This document shows, in pieces, positions 1 to 11,284 of a stretch of 58,436 nt of DNA. Position 1 is the stretch's first letter. Each line of letters starts with the position of its first letter. The position numbers and the translations under genes were made by a program. Origin of the DNA: Sistotremastrum niveocremeum HHB9708 (lineage: Eukaryota; Basidiomycota; Agaricomycetes; Sistotremastrales; Sistotremastraceae); the NCBI GenBank assembly GCA_001630475.1, contig KV419401.1, positions 819,856 through 878,291 of the forward strand, in the 5' to 3' direction. The notes beneath the pieces are model-generated. The model was not told the origin of the DNA, made no database searches, and was given only the letters and a program-made list of their open reading frames with translations.

Positions 1-1742
1 TAATCAAGACGGGTGGTCCCTCAATCAGCTATCTCTCGAAATGGGCTCTGAGAAGTACAAAGATGTCTACGTGAAGTCAGCGGATCTGGCAGAACGAACA
101 CTCAGGTTTATGCTCTATTTGGACCATCAGAGCATATCGGTGAGCTTGTTTAATATATTGTGGCGACCAAAACTCAAGAAAGCGGCACAGAAACGCTACG
201 AGAATTCTGTACGGAATGTGTCGTCCATGGTGACGATGCCTGGTCCATCGACTTCGACATATCCTGCGGGCGAAGTCTCCAACAAGAGAGAACGATCAAA
301 CACTCAGACCAGCCCTCGTCCAAGCCTGGAGATGCGTTCACCGCCACGCAAACGAGTGGCAAACACACAACCAATCAGTGAGTTTGGAGATATTTTTGAA
401 TTTAATTACATGGGATGATATTTCATTAGGCCCCATTCGTAATGCTGCCGCGGAAAGAGCAAAGCGCACAGGGCAGATCCCTCTACGCACCCTCACCTCA
501 CTTCCAACTCGACCGCTCATTTTCAAGGCAGCATTTACTGAAGCTTACGCTCGCAGTTTCCGGACCTGGGAATGCCGTCCTGTGTACGAAGGTGTTATCT
601 CGGCATCCCCTTTCAACACCAACGGAATACAGAAGCATGTTTACCTGGTACGTAACGAGTCATTCACATCATCCATCCGATGTATTACTAGTAACTAACA
701 ATATATGTTGACAGCTTAAGCGGGATAATGGCCACCTGTATGTTGCGAAGACGATTAAAGCCTTTGAAAGCGCAGAGTATTGGCAGCATTATCCCCACGT
801 TGAAAAGGAGAACTATCGTGCCAGTCTCCTCACGATCTTACTGACGGAATTCCAAAAACATGCAAAAGAGTGTCAGGTTGAAATATTTGGTGCGTGCAGA
901 TCCATCATAATAGTCCTTGTGACATGAAATTGACACCTTCTCGCAACAGCCATGGATGCAGCTAGCTCTTTCATTGCTATTGAGATCGATGGACATCCTC
1001 CTCCTCACACTGACGGTGACTCCGACGTCGACAATGATGTAAATCCTACCACACCCCCATTGACTCAGAAACCCGACCCTCCGAGACAGCCGAAGAAACT
1101 CAAAGCGTACATCTGTGAACCATTTGTACCAGAGTCCTGTCGACTAGTCAAGTTTTCTGGATCTTCGACTGCGGGGAACAACCTCGATTTTGCTGGCAAT
1201 ACTGCTGATGCCCTGGCTCATTTCTCGGTGATTGCGACGAAGGGTCAGGTGGTCCTTGCAGATCTTCAAGGTAAGCGATTGATATTGATCATATCGAGCA
1301 CTTCTGATGCTTTGAACGCAGGGTTCATGAAACCGAGTAACTTAACGGAAGATGGTACGGAACGTTGCATATTGTTCGATTCAATGGCGCATTTGTATGT
1401 CTTCATTGAGGCTATAAGATATAGATGACAATTGACGATCCCATCTTCAGCACCTTTGATCTCGAAGACGAGGTCCTCGGGAATCAGGGACGTACCGGCA
1501 TCGACAACTTCTTGCAGCAACACGTTTGCGGAGCGAAGTGCGAAGAGCTGGGTTTGTCTTCCGTCGCTCCTGATACTCCAGACACTCGCCGCCGACCTTC
1601 TACAATCTCCTCTCTCTGGCTTCCATCGTCCGCCGACTCGCTCGACTTCAGGCGCAGCGATGAAGACGTGAAGGCCGACCTCAACGATGAAATCCCTTTG
1701 GGATACACGGCACCCACTCCTCCGCCGTTCTTGGGGCAATAA
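1..1742 (+). CDS. alpha-kinase family protein (5' end outside window)
   Basis: Atypical (alpha-type, MHCK/eEF2K-like) protein kinase domain. Exons: <2-377, 430-647, 715-889, 950-1270, 1322-1394, 1451-1742, with consistent phases; the frame is open to the left edge, so the N terminus is missing. A further in-frame 51-nt intron (140-190, GTGAGC...CACAG) is possible. Visible hallmarks are LYVAKTIKAF (candidate ATP-binding Lys), HFSVIATKGQVVLADLQG (the equivalent of the 'DLQG' core), LFDSMAH, and the C-terminal zinc module GIDNFLQQHVCGAKCEELGL with His-Cys-Cys ligands. A low-complexity Ser/Pro tail follows. The family phosphorylates Ser/Thr in helices and is expanded in agaricomycetes; the substrate is unknown. 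The acceptor at 1450 was chosen because the 1424 acceptor gives an immediate stop. Confidence 0.85.
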
Positions 1743-2427
1743 AGGGTTAGAGTAGACTACAGTGTACAATAGCTCAGATATATAGGTTTAGGTTTGCTGC
1801 GATACATGTACATGAGTTTATTCTACGACACAAACAATGTTCTCGTATCTAACACGAGAGAGAACTATTACCCGATATGTCAATGCCGATGTAGTCCGAT
1901 GAACTCCGAAGATGATGCGAATCATGTGTTGCCGATGCCGATCAACGGATCAGTTTCGATTTTTGATCCTGGCGCTCTATTACGACCGTAATCAGTACCA
2001 ATCAAGTTTCAGCCCACGGCGATCTCAAATTTTGCCCTTGATTTAGTCCATGAGATCGACCGATATATTATCTGAAGCAGCTCCGTGAGTTCGTGGCATC
2101 GATTATGGACCCTGCCTATTGTGTGACAGCTAGTATAGGTACGCCGTCCGGGTCGCATGCCTGATTGTCATTCTGGGAGTCCAGGAATTCCCCAGCCTCG
2201 GGAATTGTTGTTTGAACCCGCATATCAAATGTATCTGCCGGTACCTACGATTGGGATCAATACGAATGTGGCGTATCTCAGGTCGTCTTCTTAGCTCACA
2301 ATTCTGGATCACTGATCGAACGCATGCTTTATCTTTGGGCATATCTGGGACAGCGGACCGCCCGGTGAATTGTTTGGTCGCCGGAACATCGATGAAATTC
2401 CAGAAGCGGATAACGCAAAACTGGTGA
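1743..2427. other. intergenic, no gene seen
   Basis: Short ORFs only on both strands, without recognisable protein features. It holds the 3' flank of the alpha-kinase gene. Confidence 0.5.
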
Positions 2428-2994
2428 TTAAACAGTCAACGTATTACGTAAATAATTCAGGTTCCCGAGACCCCTGTCGAAAGGAAATTCTCCGCCCCAA
2501 CCTTCAACGGCGATCCTGCAGGAAGTCAGGGCGTCAAACAGGCCATCCAAAATGAGGCGTGCGGAAGTGCGGTCTTCCATGGCGCCCGATCCCAATGCAT
2601 CGGTGCAACTCTGAATCGCTTGGCTGATATCCGCATCTACTAATGCTAGCGAATCTGCCATGGCACCTTCCGGCTTCCATTCGTGATCAGCCGTGGCATT
2701 GACAACGTCTTCCAGGAGTTTCAAGCTTTCAAAACCTAAGCCTGTCAACACATTCAGGTCCTCGTCAGACCCAGAAGGAGTATACGAAGGGCGTATGGGC
2801 GACGTACCGGAACCGAAATACGCTCTGGCACGAGCGAGTAGAGGAGCAAGAGCAGGTCCGGGTTCGGAGGATTCGGCCTCAGCATCCACCACGAAGAGCT
2901 GGGAAGAATCGGACAGAGGGGTGGCTTTGGTCGCAGTTTGCTTCAGCCGGGCTCTGGCAGCGGCACAAAAGCTGGCAGCGTTCAATGGAGTCAT
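2428..2994 (-). CDS. hypothetical protein, 188 aa
   Basis: Single-exon ORF from ATG at 2994 to the stop at 2428. It is not a family I recognise. The product is Ala/Glu/Asp-rich and mostly helical in composition (for example DADISQAIQSCTDALGSG, LILDGLFDALTSCRIAVEGW), with no signal peptide or membrane segment. An overlapping 145-residue ORF on the other strand (2693-3130) looks less protein-like. It lies between the alpha-kinase and aldo/keto reductase genes with no obvious link to either. Introns or an upstream exon cannot be excluded. Confidence 0.45.
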   Translation of the reverse strand: MTPLNAASFCAAARARLKQTATKATPLSDSSQLFVVDAEAESSEPGPALAPLLARARAYFGSGTSPIRPSYTPSGSDEDLNVLTGLGFESLKLLEDVVNATADHEWKPEGAMADSLALVDADISQAIQSCTDALGSGAMEDRTSARLILDGLFDALTSCRIAVEGWGGEFPFDRGLGNLNYLRNTLTV

Positions 2995-3646
2995 TGAAAC
3001 TAGATGGCGAGTGATGGCACGTAGGCTGATGTTTGAAGACAGAGTTCGACCGTTAGTGAATTGGATGGAGCCACTCGAAATGTTGATTTACTCATTTATA
3101 TCCAAATTTGCGATGACCTTGGGAAATTGAATGATTATTAGTTTCGTATTGGATGCGAATGGTACTGACTGTATCTGTCATGAGATTGCTAGCCTAGCGG
3201 TTAGCATGTAACAAAGCAAGTAAGTGCGAAGAACTGACACATGTCCTCGCGGATGCGTTTCGAAGAATGCTGGTGCAGGAGAGGCGATCATTGTGTCCAG
3301 AGAATAGTGCTACTGCACCTTAAACGCTCAGAGTTGCGGCTTTATGAATCAAGCCGAGGAAAGGATGGGTCGGAACTGGGATTTTGAATAGTGGCCGGAT
3401 GGGCTTCACTAAACTGACAGTACCCGCCGGCAATCAGAAATATGAAGGCACGAGAAGGCAAGCATACGGACTTTTATAAGCTCATGTTCTATGCCGCATC
3501 TCCTCAAGCGACCCCTGGATCCCGTACTGTAAAGTTATGCCCATGTCCCGAAGACCCAGCCGGTACGTGGTGATGGTTCCAGTCATGTTGAACCAGCGAT
3601 CGGAACTAGCCCACTTGAACACAGCATCGCTCTCTCCATCCTCGAC
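2995..3646. other. intergenic, no gene seen
   Basis: No supported ORF. It contains the likely promoter of the aldo/keto reductase gene; no clear TATA box was noticed. Confidence 0.4.
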
Positions 3647-5353
3647 ATGGCTGCTGATATTGAAGTTTGCCAGCTCGGTACTTTGACAGTCCCCAGAATC
3701 TTCAATGGCCTGTGGCAGCTGTCCTCGAATGCGTGGGGCAACGCGCCGGCGAGCAAAATTAGGCGTGAGTGAAGTACATTCGGCGAACCCGAGACCTCGC
3801 TCATAAGTTGTGTTATTGATACTAGGCGAAATGGCAAGACATGTAGAGCATGGGTTCTATGCTTTCGGTGTGTTTTATCTTTGCATTGTACTAGATTCGC
3901 GAGGCTAAAATATGGCCTCCAGACATGGTATATCATGGTTATCGAAGTTATTGCTGATTCGCTCCGAACTAAGTCTCTTGTAGGGTGTGTATCTCTCTTT
4001 CTGAACAGCTGGCTATGGCCTTTCTGACAATCGATCACAGCGGATCATTATGGGAGCGCAGAATTGCTCTACGTTCGTTTTCTTATGGATCCGTCCGTCT
4101 AGTTGATTAAAAGCTCGGACAGGGCGATTTCAGGACGCTCCTGGAAAACCCAACTCAAGTCATTGGTGCCACCAAGTGGTGTGTTTTCCGTCCCGTCAAG
4201 GCCACACGAGAGTTCGTTGCGGAAGGCTTGCATGCTAGAATGACTCGCATGAAGACAAGCCGCGTCGATCTCCTGCAGGTCCGGTCATCGAAATTTCCGC
4301 CCATAATTTCATTCATTGTCCCCCATAGGTCCACTGGCAAGACTACTCTACAAAAGAATATCTCGTTGCTTTCCAACATCTCGTCGATTTCCAGAAAGAA
4401 GGACTCATCACAGCTCTCGGACTATGTAATTTTGACAGCATACACGCAGACGAGATCTGCACAGCATGTGGTCCCGGTGTGATCGTATCCAATCAGGTTC
4501 AAGTCAGTACAAAGCTTCCAGGACCGAGATTCCGTATTCGATGCGTACGACATGGGGAGCTAACGCCATGTCTGACAGTTCTCCCTCATTGACGTACGAC
4601 CACTGTACGGAATGGCCGAGGTGTGCCAAAAGCACAACATGAAACTTTTGACCTATGGAACAATTGTAAGGACCTCTTGATCTTCGGACGATAACATCGT
4701 GTGGTCCAAGCATGGAAGCTGACATTCTTCTCCCGTTTAGTGCGGAGGGTTTCTCTCTGATAGATGGCTCGGCAAGGCGGAACCGGATTCCTATTCTACA
4801 GATATGACACCTTCTCAACGCAAGGTGTGTTTACCATTCAGATGTCCCATTGCCTCGTGTCTTCCCACTGACTGGTCCCTGTTTTTCCCTGTCGAATCTC
4901 CTTTGGTATCGTTCGAAATCAGTACCTCGACATCATTCTATCGGCCTGGGGCACATGGGAGCTTTTCCAATCTCTCCTGAGCGTCCTGCGTCAAATCGGG
5001 GACAGACACGGCGGAGTCAGTATCGCGAACGTGGCCACGCGATGGGTCCTCGATCACCCTTTCGTAGGCGCAGTTCTCATCGGTAAGTTGTTTAGATCTG
5101 TTTAGTAGTTGGCTTTCGGAGGAAAACCTCCCGCCTTCCGTCCATTATCGCAAAGAGTTTCCATTGACAGCTGTCTTAATTTACAGGTACCCGGATGGGC
5201 GTCTCTGAACACGTTGAAGACAATCATCGTGTCTTCACGTTCCAATTGAGCGACACGGACAGGACCGCAATCGATGGAGTCCTCGATCAATCCAGGAGGC
5301 ATAATCTCATTAGCACTATCGGTGATTGTGGAGCCGAGTATCGAGGAAACTAG
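3647..5353 (+). CDS. aldo/keto reductase
   Basis: NAD(P)H-dependent oxidoreductase of the AKR superfamily, about 339 aa, cytosolic (no targeting signal). Exons: 3647-3764, 3826-3867, 4041-4072, 4123-4278, 4329-4502, 4579-4665, 4741-4824, 4923-5082, 5187-5353 (sum 1020 nt). Visible landmarks: N-terminal VPRIFNGLWQLS, ADHYGSAEL (catalytic Tyr), GATKWCVFRP (catalytic Lys), VHWQDY (catalytic His), GPGVIVSNQVQFSLIDVRP, LLTYGTICGGFLSDRWLG, ATRWVLDHPFVGAVLIGTR (cofactor-binding region), and the C-terminal IGDCGAEYRG typical of a fungal subgroup. The catalytic Asp expected in 'FDMADHYG' is absent from the simple model; see the finding on a 6-nt microexon. The substrate cannot be told. Confidence 0.85.
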
Positions 5354-6294
5354 AACGCCATCTCAAGACTGATCAGCAGTGCCGAATGTTGGCTGAACTC
5401 GTTGGGTCGGATGAGAAGGCTTATGGCGTCTTTGTCTCGAGTTATACTGTCATAACAATCTTCCATACTTTTCCCATGTCATCTTTAGTTTTGATAGGCC
5501 TGAAATTCCCATGATATGTCCCAATCCTGGATCGGACCCTGGGCTGACGAGATTAGGGATAGGGATAAGGCATTTCCTCTTGTCTTACTCCAAATGGGTA
5601 GATCCAAACCTCGCTGGATCCCCATTTCAAAAGGTCGGTCCATGATCATTTCGCCACTGTTGAGGAACTGACTCTTAGGCGCGGCATCGTGGATTTGAAA
5701 CGCACCCAAGAGCCGAAGTGAGTGTTCTCGTGTAGCGATCGAGCGCATTTCGTTGGTCACACGCTCCATTGACGGTATTGAAATTTTGAGAGCACAAGAC
5801 CTAAGGTGGGTTATAACAGGAGAGAGATCTCCGAAAATCCCGCAGTTTTGGCGCATACAGCGTCCATCAAGTGCAAGCTTGCAAGATCCGCCTTCAGTCG
5901 GCCTTCATGAGCGTTTCGCAGGTTTGTCGTCTGAGTTGGATTACTTCGCATGAGGGACGACCTTGAACTTGAAAGTCCGGTTTAATTGCCGAGTCAATAG
6001 TAATGATGAGCGCCTCTCGCGATCGATCTTCGGACACGCCGGTGATCAAATATTGCCTAATACTCCGAGAATGACCAATTTGTGCTATTGAGACGAAAAA
6101 GATACAAGGTAGTACAAACAGTCAAATGCTAAAGGATACAGTGCGTGAATGTAGTATGGTGTAGTTGAGGGACGCCCATGCGAAAGGAAACAAACTGAAG
6201 AGGCACGCAACAGTTCTAGACGAGTCAGGATCCGAATAAATTACGTATGCAGGATTGTGAAAGTAGATGTAGAGGACAAGAGCGCGCCGTAGCG
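5354..6294. other. intergenic, no gene supported
   Basis: A 123-codon ORF on the minus strand (5485-5856) has no recognisable features and no splice context; I do not call it. Otherwise it is 3' flank of the two convergent neighbours. Confidence 0.4.
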
Positions 6295-9200
6295 CTACAG
6301 ACGGCTTCGGCTCATGCGCTGAATGGGTTGCAGTTTACGTTTCATGTCGCGGAGGATTCTGGATCGGATCATGAGATGAATCGGAGAGCAAGCGGATGAC
6401 TCAGACACATACGTTGTTTTTGGTTGCCACTCGTCAAATGCATGGGCAAGCTGGTGCCAATCCTCGACAAACAATTTGTGCGGCTCAGCTATAAGCTCTC
6501 GCAACGCCCAAGGAATCTGGACACGGGGGTCGTTCTTAGCACGTGCCAGGAACCACAAAGACAACGTAAACTGACCTCATAATCGTTCCGGGCTGCTTTC
6601 GGAGAGAAGGGCTCAAGGTGGAGATCAGGCTGCACACCGAGAGTGGGAGTAGTCTCGAAGAGGAAACGAACGGCTAGGCTACAGATTAAGGGCATTAGAC
6701 TCGTCGCATCAAGCAAGACGCAAGCGGCGAACAACTCACTTGTATGTAGCGGGTTCTTCATAAGCAGTCGAATGTCCAACGCCTCCGAGAGTACCAGCCG
6801 TGGCCTCCGACAGATGGGCGATCAGTCCGTTGTCGTCCAAGCCGGCATTCCTTATGCGGAAAAGAAGAACAAGGAGATTAGAGAGGAAATCGGAGGAGCT
6901 AGGATGTAGGAGTATGAGCGACATTCTCCAGATAAATTGATCACATCACCTATAGGCATCGCCGTCGATATACAGAGCTCTAAGCAGCGAAGGATGTGAC
7001 GCCGCGGTAAATACACCGGAGTATATGGGGACCTGGACATTTATGAGGCACGGACTGGGAATCAGACGAGAGACGCTTACAACTTGATCGTTCAGCGACG
7101 CAACATAGACAAATTTCACCTGAATAAATATTAGAAAGGGGGCGGAGTAATAGACATGCGGCCTCACTCCATGCTGGAGCACAGTGTTCAAGCTAGCGGT
7201 GTACGTCTTGAACACGTCAGATCCTGTATCGTTGAATTCAAAGAGTTCCAGCGCAGCAGCAGATTCAAAATACTGATAGCTTGATGAGCGTGGCATCGCA
7301 TAGAAATATAAACACGATACCTGAAGGTAAGGCTGAGCAAATGAGCTCTCGCTCAAATATACCAAAGGGCCGAGGTGTATTCCACATAACGCAAGGCAAC
7401 ACAGATGCTGAGGGTTGTTCTCCATGACGATCTCTGCACCACCGACGGTAGCCGAACTAGCCGCATGAATCGTCGCAGGCGTCCGTACGTGGCCGTCGGT
7501 AATGAGTTTGTCCAGTATCTCTGTCGAAACCACAGCGCCTTGGGAATGTGCAACGACGAAAATGACGTCAGCTTCGTGAATGTCCTCCATCCATGCTTCA
7601 TTTGAGGTGAGACTAGAGTAAAGCCTGCAACAAAGATAAGGATTCATCTGAACTAGCATGAGCGGTGACGAGCTCACTTCTGTACCCGGTCCGCGATCTT
7701 TCCTTCACCCTCTAACGGGATGGTAGTGACTTTCTGCAGAGCGAAGCCATGCTCTTCAGCGTAGGCTTCGACTGATGACGTCATCATGCTTGCAAATTTA
7801 CTACTGGTCCCCGTGGGCTACACCGTGGGTCAAATCAGTCTTTGTGTGGAACGATAATATGAGATTGACAGCTCACCTCCCCTGTGAGCGTTCGCAGCAT
7901 CCAACCTAGGTGAGAAGATGAGAAATGAAACTTCGAACCAATAGTTTAAGCTTACTAGGAAACCAGCCATGGACACCGATACACACAACGCGCTTGCAGC
8001 TTCGAAGAACATCGGGTCGTTCTAGCCTTGGCTTCTTCCGCGAAGGTTGATCCTTTCTCTGAGAATCTTCTACGATGTCCCACAGTCGAGGAAGATTCTG
8101 TCCAACGACATCCTCGATCTTCTCAGCTTCTCTCTGTGATTTATCCGGAATCTGTTCCACATCAACTCCCAATAAATATCCGCCGAAGGCCCTCATCGTC
8201 TTCTTCAGCATAGAAGGTCCTTTCCCCTTCTCCTTAGTATATTTAGTCGGCAGTCTAGATCGTGGTAATTTCCTGAAGGTATCATCGAAGGTCGGTAACA
8301 CAAGATTGGCCACCGAAGCTTTCTTTGATTTCGTTGACGGACTGGGGGATTTCGACCGCGTTGACGAGGAGGAAGGTTTCACGGCCTTCTTCCTAACGCT
8401 ATCGGAATCGGTAAGCGGAGGTTTCGGATCCTTTTTCCCAGGCTCAGGGGGTGAAATGCCAGTTTTGACGGATTGACTGGAAGGAATAGAGGAAGGCTGG
8501 GCATCCGAAGGTCTTCGTGGAGGAGGGACAGCGACGGGTGCGGATGTGGCAGAATTTGACTGTGCCCTTTGGTTCTGATCTTCTTCACCCACGTCATCGG
8601 GTATCTCCATTACTTCCATCCCGTCGCCTTCGTCGTAGGCTTTATCAGTGATCGCTTTTGTCCGACAATAGTTGGCGGTAGAGGCAGATGAGAAGAAAGA
8701 AATCCACGACGACTTTACCCCTTTAGGTGATAAGAGGGGACTAACTGAAGGCGACGGCGAAGAGGGCCGCTCAACGTCGGATGGCGGGGAAGAAACGTGC
8801 GTCACCAATGCAGAGTCTTTTAACAGAGCCGCTTCTTTGATAAGTTCTGCTTCAGTCTTCCCGTCAACTTTCCTCCCTTCGCCTGATGATTCTGCATTTG
8901 GATGTTCGGAGGTCGCCGCCGGTGAAGCGCCTGCGCGACTCCAAGGCATGTACCACACAGAGCTGGATGGAGAAGGGACGTGCGGTTCCGCTGATGATGA
9001 AGGCTCTGGTGGACGCTGCCGTGATAAGTGCCTGATCGTTGTGGGAACTTCTAACAAGGATTGCGAGGGAGAGGATGGGGAGCGAATGGAATTGGCGGAG
9101 GATTGCGTGCCGTCACTTTCTGGAGGGCGTGGTGTTTCTGAACGGCTTGCAGAGGGAGAAGCCATAGCGAGGAAAGACCACCACGACGACGACGCAGGAG

Positions 9201-10777
9201 GGGGTGCATCGGTGAATTCCTGCTCTACCGTTGGCAACTCCGGGCCGTAGTTGGTCCCGGGAGCTTCTTCAACAACAATCAGAGGAGTGGCTAAGACGAC
9301 GTCAATATCTATATCAAAAGGATATGTACTAAGACTCACAAGGTCTTTCATCTTCTGTCTGACTCGTTGGAGGAGGGTTACGAGATCGTGCGTTGGTACC
9401 AAGGGCAACTTCCAAGGGAATCTTCTGACGCCCAAGAAGAGGGAGACTGAGTCTCGGTCGCAAAGGATCCCAAGCGGATGTTCTCTCAACCTGCGGCGCA
9501 GGAACGATGACGGGGGTGGCGGATTGAGAAGAGGTCGGTGACATGGAGGAGAGGGTAGGAACATGAGAATCAATAGATCCTGCTATGAGAGGTAAAGGAG
9601 AGGGTCGTGTTGGTCTCTTCAATGAAGACTGTTGCAATCCGTTATGATTTGCGGCATCAGCGCTCGTGCCGGTCTCTTTATCCACAGTAAATAACGAAGG
9701 TGCTTCTTCTGCCATTTTGACCGCAATAGTATCAACTGTTCGCCGGAAGAACCAGCTTGAGGTTGAGCTGACGGAGCTGCTCGAGCGCGCGTGCGTCATG
9801 TCGACTGACTTGACTACACTAGTCTCAGGTTCCTCGGAAGCTGAGGTTTCAGCCTGTGGAATGTTCACAGGCAACGAAGGGCGGTCCGGTGCATCTTCGG
9901 GAGGAGGAGGAGTAGTGCTTTGGATCTCTGACACCCCGTTCTTCCGTTGAGAAGGTGATGAGGAGCTTCCGAACCCAAACCAACTGCCATTTGCTGTCTG
10001 CGGGATGTCCTGAGGAAGCGATGGCGGAGAGGGCGGGCTGCGCTGATGGGTGGGCTCAACTATTTCCTCTACGAGACCCTCCTTGTGTGTAGTGAGATGA
10101 TCCGATGTCGAAGGAACGGGCGCTGACGAGGGGAATGGATATTGAGAGCTTGATGAGGCAGGGGGAGGTTGTGGATTGGCTCGACCGAAAGAGAACCAGC
10201 TGGCCTGTGAAATAGGCTCTTGGGAGTTCTCTTCTGCCAACGATTGTGAAACAGAAGGTATTGGAGAAGGACCGGGGGCGATGTCTGTAGCTGCGGCTGC
10301 TGAAAGACCCTCGGACTCGCCGACCGGCTCTTCTTGAAGTGAGTCGCTGATGATGGGAGCTGCCTCAACCTCACCAACCCCATTATTCGAAGAGATGATG
10401 GATGCCCTAGAAGACTTCCGACCTATACCACGCCATGAATTTCTAGCACGAGGCTGCGGTCTCTCCGACGTGCTCTGGGCCTCATCACGGCTTGTCATAG
10501 ACTCTTCTTTCAAGCGCGACTCTTCGAGTAGTGCCTGCAGATTGACTTTCGCGCTCGTGATTGACGATATACTGTCTGTTCTTCGACGAAGACCAGGAGG
10601 CTGCGCCAGGGATGCCTCGGCCAGGCCACCCTGCTCTGGCATCGCTACGATCCTTTGCACAGTTGGCGGAGAGTGTTGTTTAGGTGTAGAAGATCGCCAT
10701 GATTGGACTGAGGAGCGTCGCCGACGTGAATGAGAACTTGGACGAGGAGATGGGCTTTCATCGCTACTTGAGGTCAT
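6295..10777 (-). CDS. YML020W-like alpha/beta-hydrolase-fold protein with long disordered N terminus
   Basis: Twelve exons: 10777-9340, 9290-7956, 7905-7877, 7817-7678, 7624-7321, 7272-7168, 7119-7081, 7032-6950, 6898-6740, 6678-6576, 6534-6413, 6358-6295 (3921 nt, 1306 aa). The first ~850 residues are Ser/Pro-rich and disordered, with repeated short W(F/W)xF-type islands (SWFSFGRA, GSWFGFGSSSS, SWFFRRT, SWWSFLAMA). The conserved C-terminal part carries VGVHGWFP-like (CIGVHGWFPS), PTGTSSKFASMM, and the lipase-type nucleophile elbow VVAHSQGAVVS, then VASLNDQVVPIYSG. These match the uncharacterised fungal family that includes yeast YML020W. The GxSxG-like Ser and the following Asp/His region suggest a hydrolase; substrate and location are unknown. 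It is divergent from the peroxygenase gene (507 bp apart). Confidence 0.85.
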
Positions 10778-11284
10778 GACACGACGTGAACATCCGGGTG
10801 CCGATGCCGACGCATTATTTTTCTTTTCTCGACGTCATCTGAGCTATCAAACAAGTATATCCATCTCCTGCCAAAAATTCAGAGGTTTTTCATGGATAAG
10901 TTCCAATACTTGGTCAAATAGCACGTGATCTCTTCTGGCGAGAATTTATTGAAGCATTTACAGACCACTGCGAATTGCTGTTCGCGACGAGAAGAAAATT
11001 CGGATGGCAACGCGTTTCATCCCAGGCCGCCGAAATCGCACATCTACTATTGACCGTCAAGCTCAATAGTACCTGTGCGCCGTATTAGGAATATTGTGAC
11101 AGCTCAAAATGATCATAAGCATGTTTTTGTTCGTTGATGGTTTGGGCGCCTATCCTTTTGCCGAGACGGCATGATCATACTTCCCTGTATGTGCCTGGAC
11201 GCAGTAGTAATTTCCCATTATTCCCATTGAATCAAAATCAGACGTGAAGCTGCGGTTCAGATCCGTATAGCTTGCGTCCTAATC
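10778..11284. promoter_or_regulatory. divergent promoter region between the YML020W-like and peroxygenase genes
   Basis: 507 bp without coding signal between two divergently transcribed genes. It must hold both promoters. I saw no convincing TATA box. Confidence 0.4.

Noticed and set aside
2693-3130. 145-codon plus-strand ORF
   Set aside because: Overlaps the more protein-like minus-strand ORF; composition looks like an antisense shadow.
3190-3230. Possible tRNA-like stretch (CTAGCGGTTAGC)
   Set aside because: No cloverleaf pairing or T-arm consensus could be found around it.
5485-5856. 123-codon minus-strand ORF between the AKR and YML020W-like genes
   Set aside because: No recognisable motif, no splice context and unremarkable composition; likely chance.
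8672-9250. 192-codon plus-strand ORF
   Set aside because: Shadow of the low-complexity Ser/Pro region of the YML020W-like gene on the other strand.
9666-10733. Several plus-strand ORFs of 94-127 codons
   Set aside because: Antisense to the exon 1 disordered region of the YML020W-like gene, whose exons sum exactly in frame.
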